Shown here in pieces: positions 1-8,593 of a stretch of 29,167 nucleotides of DNA; the stretch's first letter is position 1; every line of letters starts with the position of its first letter. A program made the translations under genes and the position numbers. A model generated the notes under the pieces. That model did not search any database. It was not told the DNA's origin and was given only the letters and a program-made list of their open reading frames with translations. Origin of the DNA: Bacteroidales bacterium UBA3389 (lineage in GTDB: Bacteria; Bacteroidota; Bacteroidia; Bacteroidales; P3); NCBI GenBank assembly GCA_002358835.1, contig DEPP01000103.1:4400-33566 (forward strand), written 5' to 3'.

Positions 1-750
1 AGCCGTCAAAAGATAAGGTTTTCTATCGTAGCTTGTATTATTTACAAGCGTACCTGTGCACCATCCAATATAGTATTGACTCATTCTAACTTGAATTCTC
101 GCAACTGCTCTTTGTTGTTTGCGGTAGTCATCCCCTTCAGAACAATTCACATTCACATTACAACTGCCAGAAGAACGATATTCGTCTGATGCTTTCTCAA
201 GAATGTCTCTGTAAGCATAGCCTATCTCGGTTATTTCTATTTGTGCTTTTTCGCTTAAATCATTTGGCTCAAAGTATTCGAAGATTATCTTCTCTCCTTC
301 CAAATATTCGGTTGCGAAAGTCTTCAATTGGTGATTGTTAAAATAAGAGAACGCACCTAATACTTTTGAACGGTCTTCGTTATACAAGAAGAGCTTCCCT
401 CCTTTTGGCAAAACAAAACGATCAGAGTAGAAAATCAACGCTTGAGCTTCAGGAACTTCAACCGCAAGGCGGTAAATCTTACCTTTCTCGTTCGTTGTAA
501 CATCCGCATGTTCGAAGAAATCTTTTCCACACTTTAGTATAACTCCGAATCTTCTCATTTTGAATAAAGATTCTTCGCTTTCATCTTCTTCGATAACTTT
601 TGTCAAGTCAGGCTTTTCAAGGCTTATCGTTTTGATTACCGCATTATCTTCTTTCAATGAAAAAGAAGGCGGCATTTCATTTGTACTCAATTGTGCATTT
701 GCGTAAAAGCACACAAACAATGCAACAAAAAATAATACTAATTTTCTCAT
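1..750 (-). CDS. Secreted trypsin-like serine protease (lysyl endopeptidase-like), C-terminal part outside window
   Basis: This open frame runs from an ATG at 750 to the window edge without a stop, so only the first 250 residues are seen. Residues 1-20 form a clear signal peptide (MRKLVLFFVALFVCFYANAQ), so the product is exported. Residues of about 40-190 look like the beta-rich N-terminal region found ahead of the protease domain in this Bacteroidota group. Near the edge come a GSCNVNVNC stretch and then CTGTLVNNTSYDRKPYLLTA. This is the usual run-up to the catalytic His of a chymotrypsin-fold protease (TAAHC), so the His, Asp and Ser residues all lie beyond the window. A C-terminal secretion-sorting domain is likely but cannot be seen. 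The gene starts 23 nt after the coaE stop in the same direction and may be read through from it. I infer the family from the motif and layout; substrate specificity is unknown. Confidence 0.8.
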   Translation of the reverse strand, partial: MRKLVLFFVALFVCFYANAQLSTNEMPPSFSLKEDNAVIKTISLEKPDLTKVIEEDESEESLFKMRRFGVILKCGKDFFEHADVTTNEKGKIYRLAVEVPEAQALIFYSDRFVLPKGGKLFLYNEDRSKVLGAFSYFNNHQLKTFATEYLEGEKIIFEYFEPNDLSEKAQIEITEIGYAYRDILEKASDEYRSSGSCNVNVNCSEGDDYRKQQRAVARIQVRMSQYYIGWCTGTLVNNTSYDRKPYLLTA

Positions 751-773
751 TGTGTTTAATATTTAATTGTTAA

Positions 774-1382
774 TTATTTCTGATTTTCTGGATTAAATAA
801 ATACTTTAATATATCGGTATGAATATTCAGTATTTGAGGGATTAACATCTTTGAATCATCGTGAACGATAAGGTAATCCGCTAAAGCGTTTTTTTCATTT
901 TGTGGCATCTGATTTGACATCCTTGCACAGACTTGCTCTTTGCTACATGCATCTCTTGCCATCACTCGCTTTATAACAATATCCTCCGGAGTGCTTATAC
1001 TTATTATCTTATCGAAATGAGTTTGCAATCCATTTTCGAACAAGATTGCACTTTCCATAATGACGTATGGTGATTTCTGTTTTTCACTCCACTGATCGAA
1101 AATTTCAAAAACCTTCGGATGAATCAGTTCGTTCAACTCTTGAAGTTTATTTCTGTCGTTGAAAACAATATCTGCAAGCTTACGAGCTTGAAATTCTCCG
1201 TTTTCAATCACAATTTCTCCAAATCGCCTTACTATTTCCTGCAGAAACAAAGGGTTATCATACAAACGTTTTGCCTCTTTATCTGAGTAAAACACAGAAA
1301 TACCAAGATTTTCAAATACTCGGGCAATCAGAGACTTGCCACAGCCGATTCCTGCCGTCAGTCCTATTTTCGCTTTTCTCAT
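774..1382 (-). CDS. coaE: Dephospho-CoA kinase
   Basis: CoaE phosphorylates the 3' hydroxyl of the ribose of dephospho-CoA with ATP, the last step of coenzyme A synthesis, in the cytoplasm. The 202-residue length fits the family. The P-loop is at residues 7-17 (GLTAGIGCGKS); most homologues have Gly where this one has Ala10. The DKEAK segment near residue 35, the IHPKV motif and the SAILFENGL region around residue 111 are typical of the CoaE substrate and lid parts. The ATG is separated from the ybbR-like stop by 1 nt, so translation is probably coupled. It closes the conserved nusB to coaE run. Confidence 0.95.
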   Translation of the reverse strand: MRKAKIGLTAGIGCGKSLIARVFENLGISVFYSDKEAKRLYDNPLFLQEIVRRFGEIVIENGEFQARKLADIVFNDRNKLQELNELIHPKVFEIFDQWSEKQKSPYVIMESAILFENGLQTHFDKIISISTPEDIVIKRVMARDACSKEQVCARMSNQMPQNEKNALADYLIVHDDSKMLIPQILNIHTDILKYLFNPENQK

Positions 1383-1383
1383 A

Positions 1384-2364
1384 TTATTTCTGTATTATAT
1401 AATCTAATTTTGGAGGATCTATCGATAATACCTTAACAAACTCCGGAACATTCTTCAGAATTACACGAAGTTTTTTCTTATTCTTGTCAAGGTTTGTTAT
1501 AACGTAAGCAGAAATATCGTCGGGATTGACTTTCTTGAAGTCTTCCATTGCAACCTTGTATCTGACTTTTACAGAAGATGGGAAAAGTCTTATTTTTTCA
1601 TTCTTTCCCACTATTGCTGACACAGGAATCGAAACAACGTTCTCCGTATATTCTTTTACATTTATGCTCATTCCCACAATACTCATCGGCAAATTAAGAT
1701 TCGTAGAACTATGATCAAATTCCACCGGAACGAAAACAAACAAATCACGGTTGATTCCTTTCAAGGTCATTTCTTTGGTGTAAAGCGTATCTATCTTTCG
1801 CAGTTCCTCTCTCGTGCCTTCAAGTTCTAAGAAATTCTTTTCTAATTTCGGTTGCTCAGAACTTGAAAAGGGTTGAACACATTCAACTTTCACTCGATTT
1901 ATAAGCGGAACCTGCTTTGAATATGTTTTGTTCCATTTAAGATTCAGCGTATCAGGCATTATTTCTATCGGAACTTTTCCCATTCCTATTGTGGAATATA
2001 CTTGGCTGTTGATAAATCCCATAGGTATCTTGGCATTTCCGCTTTGCATATTAAGCGAAAGTTTGTTTACGTCTATGTCTATGGATTTTTGATTACGAAA
2101 AAGCAATCGGCTTGTAAGCAAATCAAAACCGCTACTTGTGATATGTATATCTATGACGCTGTCGCTACAATAAAATTGTTGATTCGGGTTGTCAGAACTA
2201 AAAAATGAAACCGGTATTGAGTAATTATACTGATAAGTTTTTCCCAATGCGACAAACAGCCACAAAGCTCCACTCAAACACAAACAGATTATACTGATTC
2301 TGACTTTTGCATTGGTCAAAATCTTACAAAGAGCATTGCCTTTCTTTTTGCGATCTGTTTGCAT
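1384..2364 (-). CDS. YbbR-like domain protein, membrane-anchored
   Basis: This 326-residue protein has one membrane segment at about residues 20-42 after a short, lysine-rich cytoplasmic N-terminus. The rest is probably extracytoplasmic. It is beta-rich and contains repeated YbbR-like units, for example around IPVSFFS, KVPIEIMP, VPLINRVKV and VSIPVSAIVGK. In Firmicutes, YbbR proteins (CdaR) regulate the diadenylate cyclase CdaA. In Bacteroidota the role is not settled, and no cyclase gene is seen here. The position between yajC and coaE is the usual one in Bacteroidales, which supports the call more than the sequence alone. The gap to yajC is 78 nt. Confidence 0.8.
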   Translation of the reverse strand: MQTDRKKKGNALCKILTNAKVRISIICLCLSGALWLFVALGKTYQYNYSIPVSFFSSDNPNQQFYCSDSVIDIHITSSGFDLLTSRLLFRNQKSIDIDVNKLSLNMQSGNAKIPMGFINSQVYSTIGMGKVPIEIMPDTLNLKWNKTYSKQVPLINRVKVECVQPFSSSEQPKLEKNFLELEGTREELRKIDTLYTKEMTLKGINRDLFVFVPVEFDHSSTNLNLPMSIVGMSINVKEYTENVVSIPVSAIVGKNEKIRLFPSSVKVRYKVAMEDFKKVNPDDISAYVITNLDKNKKKLRVILKNVPEFVKVLSIDPPKLDYIIQK

Positions 2365-2442
2365 ACTTTATCAAACAAAATGAAGCGTCTAAGACCGAAA
2401 AACGGCAAGACACTTCAATATTTCAGTTGTTTCTGATGTCGA

Positions 2443-2751
2443 TTACTTGTTTTGAGCAACCGCAACAGACATTGCTATTGCTGTTTTTTCAACTTCAATC
2501 TTGACATCGTGAGAAACTTCCAACAAAACAGTTGTTTCTTTCACTTCAGCAATTTTTCCATGCAATCCACCGATTGTAACAACGTTTTGTCCTTTTGTAA
2601 GAGCGTCTCTGAATTTCTTTTCTTCTTTTTGTCTTTTTTGTTGCGGACGAATCATGAAGAAATAGAAGATAACGATTATGAGAACCAACATAATGATTGA
2701 GCTCATACCGCTTCCGCCCGCTGCTTGCAATAATACGTTTAGTAAATTCAT
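2443..2751 (-). CDS. yajC: Preprotein translocase subunit YajC
   Basis: YajC is a small inner-membrane protein that associates with SecDF and the SecYEG translocon. The 102-residue product has a single hydrophobic helix at about residues 16-37, followed by the signature MIRPQQKRQKEEKKF and a soluble domain with the family motif GQNVVTIGGLHGKI. These two motifs make the call secure. The gene lies 38 nt after the DUF1573 gene and before the ybbR-like gene, in one transcription unit. secD and secF are not in the window. Confidence 0.96.
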   Translation of the reverse strand: MNLLNVLLQAAGGSGMSSIIMLVLIIVIFYFFMIRPQQKRQKEEKKFRDALTKGQNVVTIGGLHGKIAEVKETTVLLEVSHDVKIEVEKTAIAMSVAVAQNK

Positions 2752-2789
2752 CTTTGTTTATTGTTTAATTTAATGTTATTATTCCCTTT

Positions 2790-3203
2790 TTAGTGAACAT
2801 CTGCAATGATTCTAAGATTTGTCTTTGCAGGTTTTGTATTCGCATTTACCGTTACTTGTTTTGTTATTCTCATTCCATTAGCCCCATCAGAATCATAAGT
2901 AACCGAAATCATACCGCTTTCACCCGGAGCAATCTCTCCACGAGGGTAATCGGCAACTGTGCAACCGCATGATGTGTTTACTTCATAGATGATAAGATTA
3001 TGGTCTCCCGTATTGGTGAACTTAAAACTGCCACTCACTTTTTCACCCTCTTCCACATTCTTAAAGTCGATTACATCTCGTTCAAACTTGATTGTGGTCA
3101 TGTTATCTATCACAGAGACATCAATCTTTTCACCATCCGATTTTTTGGAACAAGCCGAAAACAAAACACCTATTGCAAATAATGCCACAAAAAACCTTTT
3201 CAT
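2790..3203 (-). CDS. DUF1573 lipoprotein
   Basis: This is a 137-residue lipoprotein with a type II signal peptide: charged MKR, hydrophobic core, then lipobox LFSAC with the modified Cys at residue 18. Residues of about 35-135 form one DUF1573 domain, an immunoglobulin-like fold. Visible family features are FxNTGDxxLxI and the Cys pair SCGC followed by PRGEIAPGESG. The molecular function of DUF1573 proteins is not known; they are abundant in Bacteroidota cell envelopes. The start codon overlaps the nusB stop by 1 nt (TAATG), so translation is probably coupled. Confidence 0.9.
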   Translation of the reverse strand: MKRFFVALFAIGVLFSACSKKSDGEKIDVSVIDNMTTIKFERDVIDFKNVEEGEKVSGSFKFTNTGDHNLIIYEVNTSCGCTVADYPRGEIAPGESGMISVTYDSDGANGMRITKQVTVNANTKPAKTNLRIIADVH

Positions 3204-4162
3204 TACTCTTCCTCCTCCTCTTGATCGACATCTTCCTTGTTAATCTTTCCCTCAGCCCTCAAGTCAATCAAAAATTTATCCAAAAGACCATTCACAAACA
3301 GCTTACTACGCTCCGTAGAGAACTCTTTGGCCAATTCGATGTACTCATTCATAGTTACTCTCACAGGTATGGTCGGACAATATATTAACTCGGTCATACC
3401 CATTTTTATTATGATTCTATCCAAAAAAGCAAGACGATCCATATCCCAATTTTCGACATGCTTATGGAACATTTCATCATATTCATCGAAGTGAACGAGC
3501 GACTTAGTCAGCAAATCAATTGCAAAACTCTTGCGATCGTCTTTCTCTATGTCGAACATCTGAAACAGAGGCTTCGTTTTTGAATCCTCTGATTTGTATT
3601 CTTTCAAATAGTTCAAGAATGTCAATCCTACAAACGAAAAATCACTTTCCCAATATAGCTGTTTCTCAAACAAGAACTCCAAAAACGATTCATTTTTCAA
3701 AAGATAATTTCTCATCAATTGAAGAACCACCTTCTTATCATCTTCGTAAGAGCACTTTTCTTTCTCCATATAAGTTTTGTAAGAATTGGATTCTTTGAAA
3801 CGATTTAAGATATTTTTGAGCATATCTTTTTGTTCCACCCAATTGATTTTGAGTTTCTCGACAGCCTTCGACAATTCTGCATTATCCCTCAACTGAACAA
3901 GCAATGTATTTTCGACAAATCGCATATTAGGATTCAAATCCTCCTCTGTCGGAAAGAACTTTGTCTTGGCTTCTTCTAATTGATTTTCTGCTATATCTCT
4001 GATTTCTAAAACTGCCGAATAGATATAGACTTCCAATTTATAGGTTTGCTCGATGCCTTCAAGCAATTCTTGTTCTGCTATTGCGATATCGGTCTGCTTC
4101 GATACGATACAAGCATACAATTGTTGCAGAACTTTAGCGCGTATGAAATGACGACTCAACAT
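3203..4162 (-). CDS. nusB: Transcription antitermination factor NusB, long Bacteroidota form
   Basis: NusB binds boxA RNA with S10 and promotes antitermination of rRNA operons. At 319 residues it is about twice the enterobacterial length. The N-terminal ~190 residues are a helical extension usual in Bacteroidota, and the canonical NusB fold lies at about residues 205-312. Within it the segments LAFLDRIIIKMGMTELIY and VTMNEYIELAKEFSTE..LFVNGLLDKF are diagnostic. The protein ends in an acidic tail (EEEEE). A good promoter lies 34-64 nt upstream. It is the first gene of the nusB-DUF1573-yajC-ybbR-coaE run. Confidence 0.93.
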   Translation of the reverse strand: MLSRHFIRAKVLQQLYACIVSKQTDIAIAEQELLEGIEQTYKLEVYIYSAVLEIRDIAENQLEEAKTKFFPTEEDLNPNMRFVENTLLVQLRDNAELSKAVEKLKINWVEQKDMLKNILNRFKESNSYKTYMEKEKCSYEDDKKVVLQLMRNYLLKNESFLEFLFEKQLYWESDFSFVGLTFLNYLKEYKSEDSKTKPLFQMFDIEKDDRKSFAIDLLTKSLVHFDEYDEMFHKHVENWDMDRLAFLDRIIIKMGMTELIYCPTIPVRVTMNEYIELAKEFSTERSKLFVNGLLDKFLIDLRAEGKINKEDVDQEEEEE

Positions 4163-4195
4163 TTGTTGTACTAACGTTTTTCAAAGATTCAGTTT

Positions 4196-4226
4196 GCAAA
4201 GTTAGAAAAAAAAATCCGTTCTACAA
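4196..4226 (-). promoter_or_regulatory. Promoter of the nusB operon
   Basis: Read on the minus strand, TAACTTTGC (4196-4204) matches the Bacteroidota -7 element TAnnTTTG. A TTG (4224-4226) lies 19 nt upstream as the -33 element. Start of transcription is expected about 30 nt before the nusB ATG. Confidence 0.7.
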
Positions 4227-4245
4227 CACAAAATCTTAACCTTAT

Positions 4246-5484
4246 TTAACCAACAATAAGTAAAACCACTATTGAAAGTATGAAACTGAGAACAGTAAGA
4301 ATGATTCCGCTTTTGAAAAATTCCCAGAATCCTATCTTGATTCCGTATTTGTCGGCACTCTCTATAACTATGATATTTGCCATTGCACCAATGATAGTTG
4401 CGTTTCCGGCAAGCGTGGATGCAGATGCCAAAGCCAGCCACAAAGTTTCTGAATTCGCAGTCTCCATAAGTGGCAACATAAGCACCGTATAAGGAACATT
4501 ACTCAAAATCTGACTCATCACAAGACTGATTCCATGAATCGACAACAAGCCTGCTAAATCATCTTTCAAAGGTATGGCAAGCAAAGAATCCAAAAGCCCG
4601 GTATATCTCACTGCTCCGACAACTATAAACAAAGCCGCAAAAAACAATAACAAAACCCAATCGACTTCTTTTATCAATGCGGCAGGTTTATGTTTGGAAA
4701 ACAAAATAATCAAACTTGCAGCCGCCAAAGCAATTACACAAATCGGCAAATCGAGAATCTTACCCAAGAAAAATCCCACAACAAGCAGAACGAATATAAT
4801 CGTAGATGCGTACATGTCTTTCAACTTATAATCGCTTTCCATCTTATAACTAAGAATCGTTTTATCGGAAAATTCTTTACGATATATCAATTTAACAACA
4901 GCAATAGTCAAAAGCATACCGAGAAACGAGACCGGTAAAAGATGAAGCATAAAATCCAAATACGAAATTCCACTGCTAAGTCCGATAAGCATATTTTGAG
5001 GATTTCCTGTTATCGTCATAGCACTACCGATGTTGGAAGAAAGAATTTCGGCAATAAGATAAGGAACGGGATTTGAGCGAATCCTGCCACAAATCGAAAT
5101 AATAATCGGAGTAAATATCAGAACGACAGCATCATTAACCAAAAACGCCGAACCAACTCCGGAAATAAAAACAATACAAGAAAGCAAGCGTGTTTTGGTT
5201 GTTGCAAAAGACAGCGTTTTTTCGGCAATCAAATTGAAAAAGCCGTCAGCTTTCAATGCCGAAATAACAATCATCATTCCGAGTAGAAGAAATATGGTAT
5301 TGAAATCAATAAAATCAACGGCTTGTTCAAAACTTATCACACCCAAACACATCATCGCAACCGAGCCTATGAAAGCCGCCGAAGGTCTGTCTATGTTTAT
5401 TTTCGGTAAACGCGTAAAGATGATACCGATATAAGTAATGACAAAAATTATTAGGGCAATGATTTCAATACTCATTATTTTCAA
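4246..5484 (-). CDS. ArsB/NhaD-type permease (ion transporter superfamily, SLC13-like)
   Basis: This 412-residue integral membrane protein has about 10-12 hydrophobic helices. It has the two-repeat layout of the ion transporter superfamily: a first conserved loop with FLVNDAVVLIFTPIII and SNIGSAMTITGNPQNMLIG, and a second with SNVPYTVLMLPLM and ASTLAGNATIIGAMANIIVIE. Both Asn-Pro/Gly-Asn loops are the substrate and ion binding hairpins of the family. The transported ion cannot be told from sequence (arsenite, Na+/H+ exchange or a carboxylate are possible). No ars genes are nearby. It starts 34 nt after the pgi stop and is probably cotranscribed with pgi. Confidence 0.85.
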   Translation of the reverse strand: MKIMSIEIIALIIFVITYIGIIFTRLPKINIDRPSAAFIGSVAMMCLGVISFEQAVDFIDFNTIFLLLGMMIVISALKADGFFNLIAEKTLSFATTKTRLLSCIVFISGVGSAFLVNDAVVLIFTPIIISICGRIRSNPVPYLIAEILSSNIGSAMTITGNPQNMLIGLSSGISYLDFMLHLLPVSFLGMLLTIAVVKLIYRKEFSDKTILSYKMESDYKLKDMYASTIIFVLLVVGFFLGKILDLPICVIALAAASLIILFSKHKPAALIKEVDWVLLLFFAALFIVVGAVRYTGLLDSLLAIPLKDDLAGLLSIHGISLVMSQILSNVPYTVLMLPLMETANSETLWLALASASTLAGNATIIGAMANIIVIESADKYGIKIGFWEFFKSGIILTVLSFILSIVVLLIVG

Positions 5485-5518
5485 AAAGATTTATTCAATT
5501 TTTACAAAGTACAAACTC

Positions 5519-6811
5519 CTATTTCTTCTTACCCAAAAGCTCGAACATATTACGTTTATAAGCTTCCACACCCGGTTGATCAAAAGGATTAACTCCCAAC
5601 ACATAAGCACTTAAAGCACAAGCAAATTCGAAGAAATAAATCAAGCCACCCAATTCCCTTTCATTCAAACTTTCAAGGCTTATTATCAATTGCGGAACTC
5701 CTCCGTCCAAATGTGCTTTTCGTGTTCCTTGCTCTGCGATGTGATTAACCTGTAACAGAGAATATTTTGTGAGATAATTCAAGCCATCTAAGTCGTTTTC
5801 TTCAAACGGAACAGCTATGCTGCGTTTGCTTTTTTCGACATGCAACACTGTTTCAAACATCAGCCTCTCTCCTTCTTGAATGTACTGTCCTAAGGAATGT
5901 AAATCGGTTGTGTTTGATATACCGACAGGAAACAGTCCCTTGCCTTCCTTACCCTCACTTTCTCCATAGAGTTGTTGCCACCAATAAGCGAAATATTGCA
6001 GTGCAGGTTCGTATGATACCAACGCCTCTATCTTTTTTCCATTTCTGTAAAGCAGATTACGGATCGCAGCATACTTCCATGAAGGATTACTTAAAGAAGC
6101 ATCATTCATCAATCTCTCTCTCATTATCTTAGCTCCATATAACAAAGCCTCCACATCAACTCCCGCAACCGCAGATGGAAGCAATCCGACAGGAGAAAGA
6201 ACAGAGAAACGCCCGCCTATATCGTCTTTAATTACGAAACTTTCATATCCGTTTTCGATACACATCTGACGCAATGCTCCTTTGCTTTCATCTGTTATGG
6301 CAACGATTCTCGCTTTTGCCTCTTGCTTTCCGTACTTGTTTTCCAAAGCATTTCGTAATAATCTGAAAGCAATTGCAGGTTCGGTTGTAGTTCCACTTTT
6401 CGAAATAACACACAAACAAAACTCCTTTTGCTTCAAATAGTCGAGCAAATCGTTCATATAATCTTCGGAAAGGCTGTTGCCGGCATAGACAATCTTGCAC
6501 GAATGCTTGTTTTCCGAGATTTCAAACGCAGGTTGGAGTGCAGAAATCACCGCTTTGGCTCCGAGATATGAGCCTCCGATACCTATAACAACCAAAACAT
6601 CGGCTTTTTTTCTTATCGAATCAGCAAGTTGTTTGATTTTTTCAACCTCCAAATGATTATCCATTGCAGGCAAATCCCTCCAACCGAGAAAATCACTACC
6701 CTTGCCACTACCCTCACAAACATACTCGTGAGCCTTAATCAATTCCTTTTCGATGGAATCAAGATTCATAGCAGCAGAATCAAGATTCGCAAAATTAAAA
6801 TCAAGTTTCAT
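5519..6811 (-). CDS. pgi: Glucose-6-phosphate isomerase
   Basis: Pgi interconverts glucose 6-phosphate and fructose 6-phosphate in glycolysis and gluconeogenesis. I chose the ATG at 6811 (430 residues, MKLDFNFAN). A TTG three codons upstream is also open but lies inside an AGG-containing leader. Signature segments are VIGIGGSYLGAKAV, CVISKSGTTTEPAIAF (phosphate-binding loop), DDIGGRFSVLSPVG, the QYIQEGERLMFETV segment with the catalytic Glu, and the C-terminal NPFDQPGVEAYKRNMF with the conserved Lys at about residue 419. The length fits the shorter bacterial type rather than the ~550-residue enterobacterial form. Confidence 0.97.
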   Translation of the reverse strand: MKLDFNFANLDSAAMNLDSIEKELIKAHEYVCEGSGKGSDFLGWRDLPAMDNHLEVEKIKQLADSIRKKADVLVVIGIGGSYLGAKAVISALQPAFEISENKHSCKIVYAGNSLSEDYMNDLLDYLKQKEFCLCVISKSGTTTEPAIAFRLLRNALENKYGKQEAKARIVAITDESKGALRQMCIENGYESFVIKDDIGGRFSVLSPVGLLPSAVAGVDVEALLYGAKIMRERLMNDASLSNPSWKYAAIRNLLYRNGKKIEALVSYEPALQYFAYWWQQLYGESEGKEGKGLFPVGISNTTDLHSLGQYIQEGERLMFETVLHVEKSKRSIAVPFEENDLDGLNYLTKYSLLQVNHIAEQGTRKAHLDGGVPQLIISLESLNERELGGLIYFFEFACALSAYVLGVNPFDQPGVEAYKRNMFELLGKKK

Positions 6812-6833
6812 AATCCTCAATCTTTATTTCATT

Positions 6834-6867
6834 GCAAAGATACAAAATAAACTGAGATTGGTTCAAA
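6834..6867 (-). promoter_or_regulatory. Promoter of pgi
   Basis: On the minus strand TATCTTTGC (6834-6842) is an exact -7 element. TTTG at 6864-6867 is the -33 element at 21 nt spacing. The pgi ATG is 22 nt downstream. Confidence 0.7.
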
Positions 6868-6942
6868 AATTAGATTTTTCCTTTGTACGGGAAGTTTCTT
6901 TTTCGTGATTAAAAAAATATCGGAAATAAGTATTCAAAGGAA

Positions 6943-6992
6943 ATAAAAAAGGAAGATATGAAAATCATTCCTAAGAATAATTCATATCTTCC
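6943..6992 (-). terminator. Rho-independent terminator of gdhA
   Basis: A perfect 12-bp inverted repeat (GGAAGATATGAA at 6951-6962 and its complement at 6981-6992) has an 18-nt loop. On the minus strand it is followed directly by six T residues (6945-6950). It lies 26 nt after the gdhA stop. Confidence 0.85.
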
Positions 6993-7018
6993 GTAAATTA
7001 TATGGTTTGTTCTTCTAA

Positions 7019-8356
7019 TTAGCAAACACCAAGTTCGATCATAGAATCAGCAACTTTGATAAAGCCTGCTACGTTAGCACCTTTAACATAGTTGATATAA
7101 CCATCTTTTTCTGTACCGTACTTAACACAGTTGTCGTGGATTGAATCCATCATGAAATGTAGTCTTTCGTCAACTTCAGCTCCAGTCCAACCAATGTGTC
7201 CTGCGTTTTGGCTCATTTCCAAACCAGATACTCCAACACCACCTGCGTTAGCTGCTTTACCAGGAGCGAAGATTACTCTTGCTTTTTGCAATTCGTGGAT
7301 AGCATCTGCTGTACATCCCATGTTAGAAACTTCACAAACCAAAGTAACTCCGTTAGCTATCAATTGTTTTGCATCTTCTCCGTTCAATTCGTTTTGGATT
7401 GCACAAGGCATTGCTATATCAACTTTAGCTTCCCAAGGTTTCTTTCCAGCGATAAATGTAGCTGAAGGGAATTTGTCAGCAAATGGTTTTACAACACCAT
7501 TGTTTGAAGCTCTCAATTCCAACATGTAAGCTATCTTATCATCGTTCATACCTTCTTCATCCAAGATGTATCCGTCAGGACCAGAGATACAAACAACTTT
7601 AGCTCCCAATTCAGTAGCCTTCATTGCAGCACCCCAAGCAACGTTACCGAATCCTGAGATAGCAACTCTTTTACCTTTCAATTCCATTCCGTGCTTTTGC
7701 AACATGTTGTTCACGAAATAAACTCCACCGAATCCAGTTGCTTCAGGACGAAGGATAGATCCTCCCCAGCCAGCACCTTTTCCAGTCAACACACCTGTGT
7801 TTTCACGAGCCAATTTCTTGTACATACCGTATAGATATCCGATTTCTCTTCCACCTACTCCTATGTCACCGGCAGGAACGTCTGTATCAGGTCCTATGTA
7901 TTTGTATAACTCTGTCATGAATGCTTGGCAGAATCTCATGATTTCGTTATCTGATTTTCCCATTGGGTTGAAATCAGAACCACCTTTACCACCGCCCATA
8001 GGCAAAGTAGTCAATGAGTTTTTGAAAGTTTGTTCAAATCCCAAGAACTTCAAAGTATCCAAGTTTACAGCTGGGTGGAAACGCAATCCTCCTTTGTAAG
8101 GTCCAATTGCATTGTTGAATTGAACTCTGAATCCACGGTTAACTTGGATTTCTCCTTTATCGTCAACCCATTCAACCTTGAATTGGAAAACTCTATCTGG
8201 TTCTACCATTCTTTCGATAATCTTGTAATTATCGTATTTTGGGTGTTCAGCAACATATTCTTCGATTGTTTCCAACACCTCTGTTACAGCTTGCAAGAAC
8301 AATGGTTGTCCAGGGTTCTTAGCTTCTACGTCTGCTAAAATCTTTTTTACGTCCAT
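7019..8356 (-). CDS. gdhA: Glutamate dehydrogenase, NADP-type small hexameric form
   Basis: GDH catalyses reversible reductive amination of 2-oxoglutarate with ammonium, linking nitrogen assimilation or amino-acid fermentation to the TCA intermediates. The 445-residue length is that of the small hexameric class. The substrate domain shows YKGGLRFHP, FEQTFKNSLTTLPMGGGKGGSDFNP with the catalytic Lys, and VPAGDIGVGGREIGYLYGMYK. The nucleotide domain has GKRVAISGFGNVAWGAA, and the C-terminal part NAGGVGVSGLEMSQN. I infer NADP use from the class. It has its own promoter and terminator, so it is monocistronic, and its codon use (many TTC, AAC) suggests high expression. Confidence 0.98.
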   Translation of the reverse strand: MDVKKILADVEAKNPGQPLFLQAVTEVLETIEEYVAEHPKYDNYKIIERMVEPDRVFQFKVEWVDDKGEIQVNRGFRVQFNNAIGPYKGGLRFHPAVNLDTLKFLGFEQTFKNSLTTLPMGGGKGGSDFNPMGKSDNEIMRFCQAFMTELYKYIGPDTDVPAGDIGVGGREIGYLYGMYKKLARENTGVLTGKGAGWGGSILRPEATGFGGVYFVNNMLQKHGMELKGKRVAISGFGNVAWGAAMKATELGAKVVCISGPDGYILDEEGMNDDKIAYMLELRASNNGVVKPFADKFPSATFIAGKKPWEAKVDIAMPCAIQNELNGEDAKQLIANGVTLVCEVSNMGCTADAIHELQKARVIFAPGKAANAGGVGVSGLEMSQNAGHIGWTGAEVDERLHFMMDSIHDNCVKYGTEKDGYINYVKGANVAGFIKVADSMIELGVC

Positions 8357-8410
8357 GATATTTTATTTTTTAAACGTTTTTGTCTTTTCCCAAACCACTC
8401 GTTTGGAACT

Positions 8411-8444
8411 GCAAAGTTAATCACTATTCTTTTAATAAAGCAAG
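8411..8444 (-). promoter_or_regulatory. Promoter of gdhA
   Basis: On the minus strand TAACTTTGC (8411-8419) is the -7 element. TTG (8441-8443) is the -33 element at 21 nt. A short dyad CCAAAC-N5-GTTTGG (8390-8406) lies just downstream in the 5' untranslated region and could be an operator, but nothing else supports that. Confidence 0.65.
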
Positions 8445-8569
8445 AATTTCACAAAAATATTTTCGCCAAAACAAAGAATCAATCATTTTTTCAATTCGTT
8501 CGCAATCTCTTTATCAAGATTTGATTGCAAGTTTTCGTGATTCGGAATCACCAAAAGCACGTTTTTTTC

Positions 8570-8578
8570 TACCTTTGC
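8570..8578 (+). promoter_or_regulatory. Promoter -7 element of murF-alr
   Basis: TACCTTTGC matches the Bacteroidota -7 element exactly. No good -33 TTG is found at the right distance. The first in-frame ATG starts only 6 nt after this box, so the message is leaderless or has a leader of about 10 nt. The element also shows that the open frame upstream of 8585 is not coding. Confidence 0.6.
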
Positions 8579-8593
8579 AAAAAAATGAGTCGT

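Noticed and set aside
7131..8338. Plus-strand frames of 89-132 codons
   Set aside because: All are antisense to glutamate dehydrogenase, whose protein is unmistakable.
8525..8593. Upstream TTG start for MurF-Alr
   Set aside because: The extension contains the -7 promoter box and does not fit the family N-terminus.
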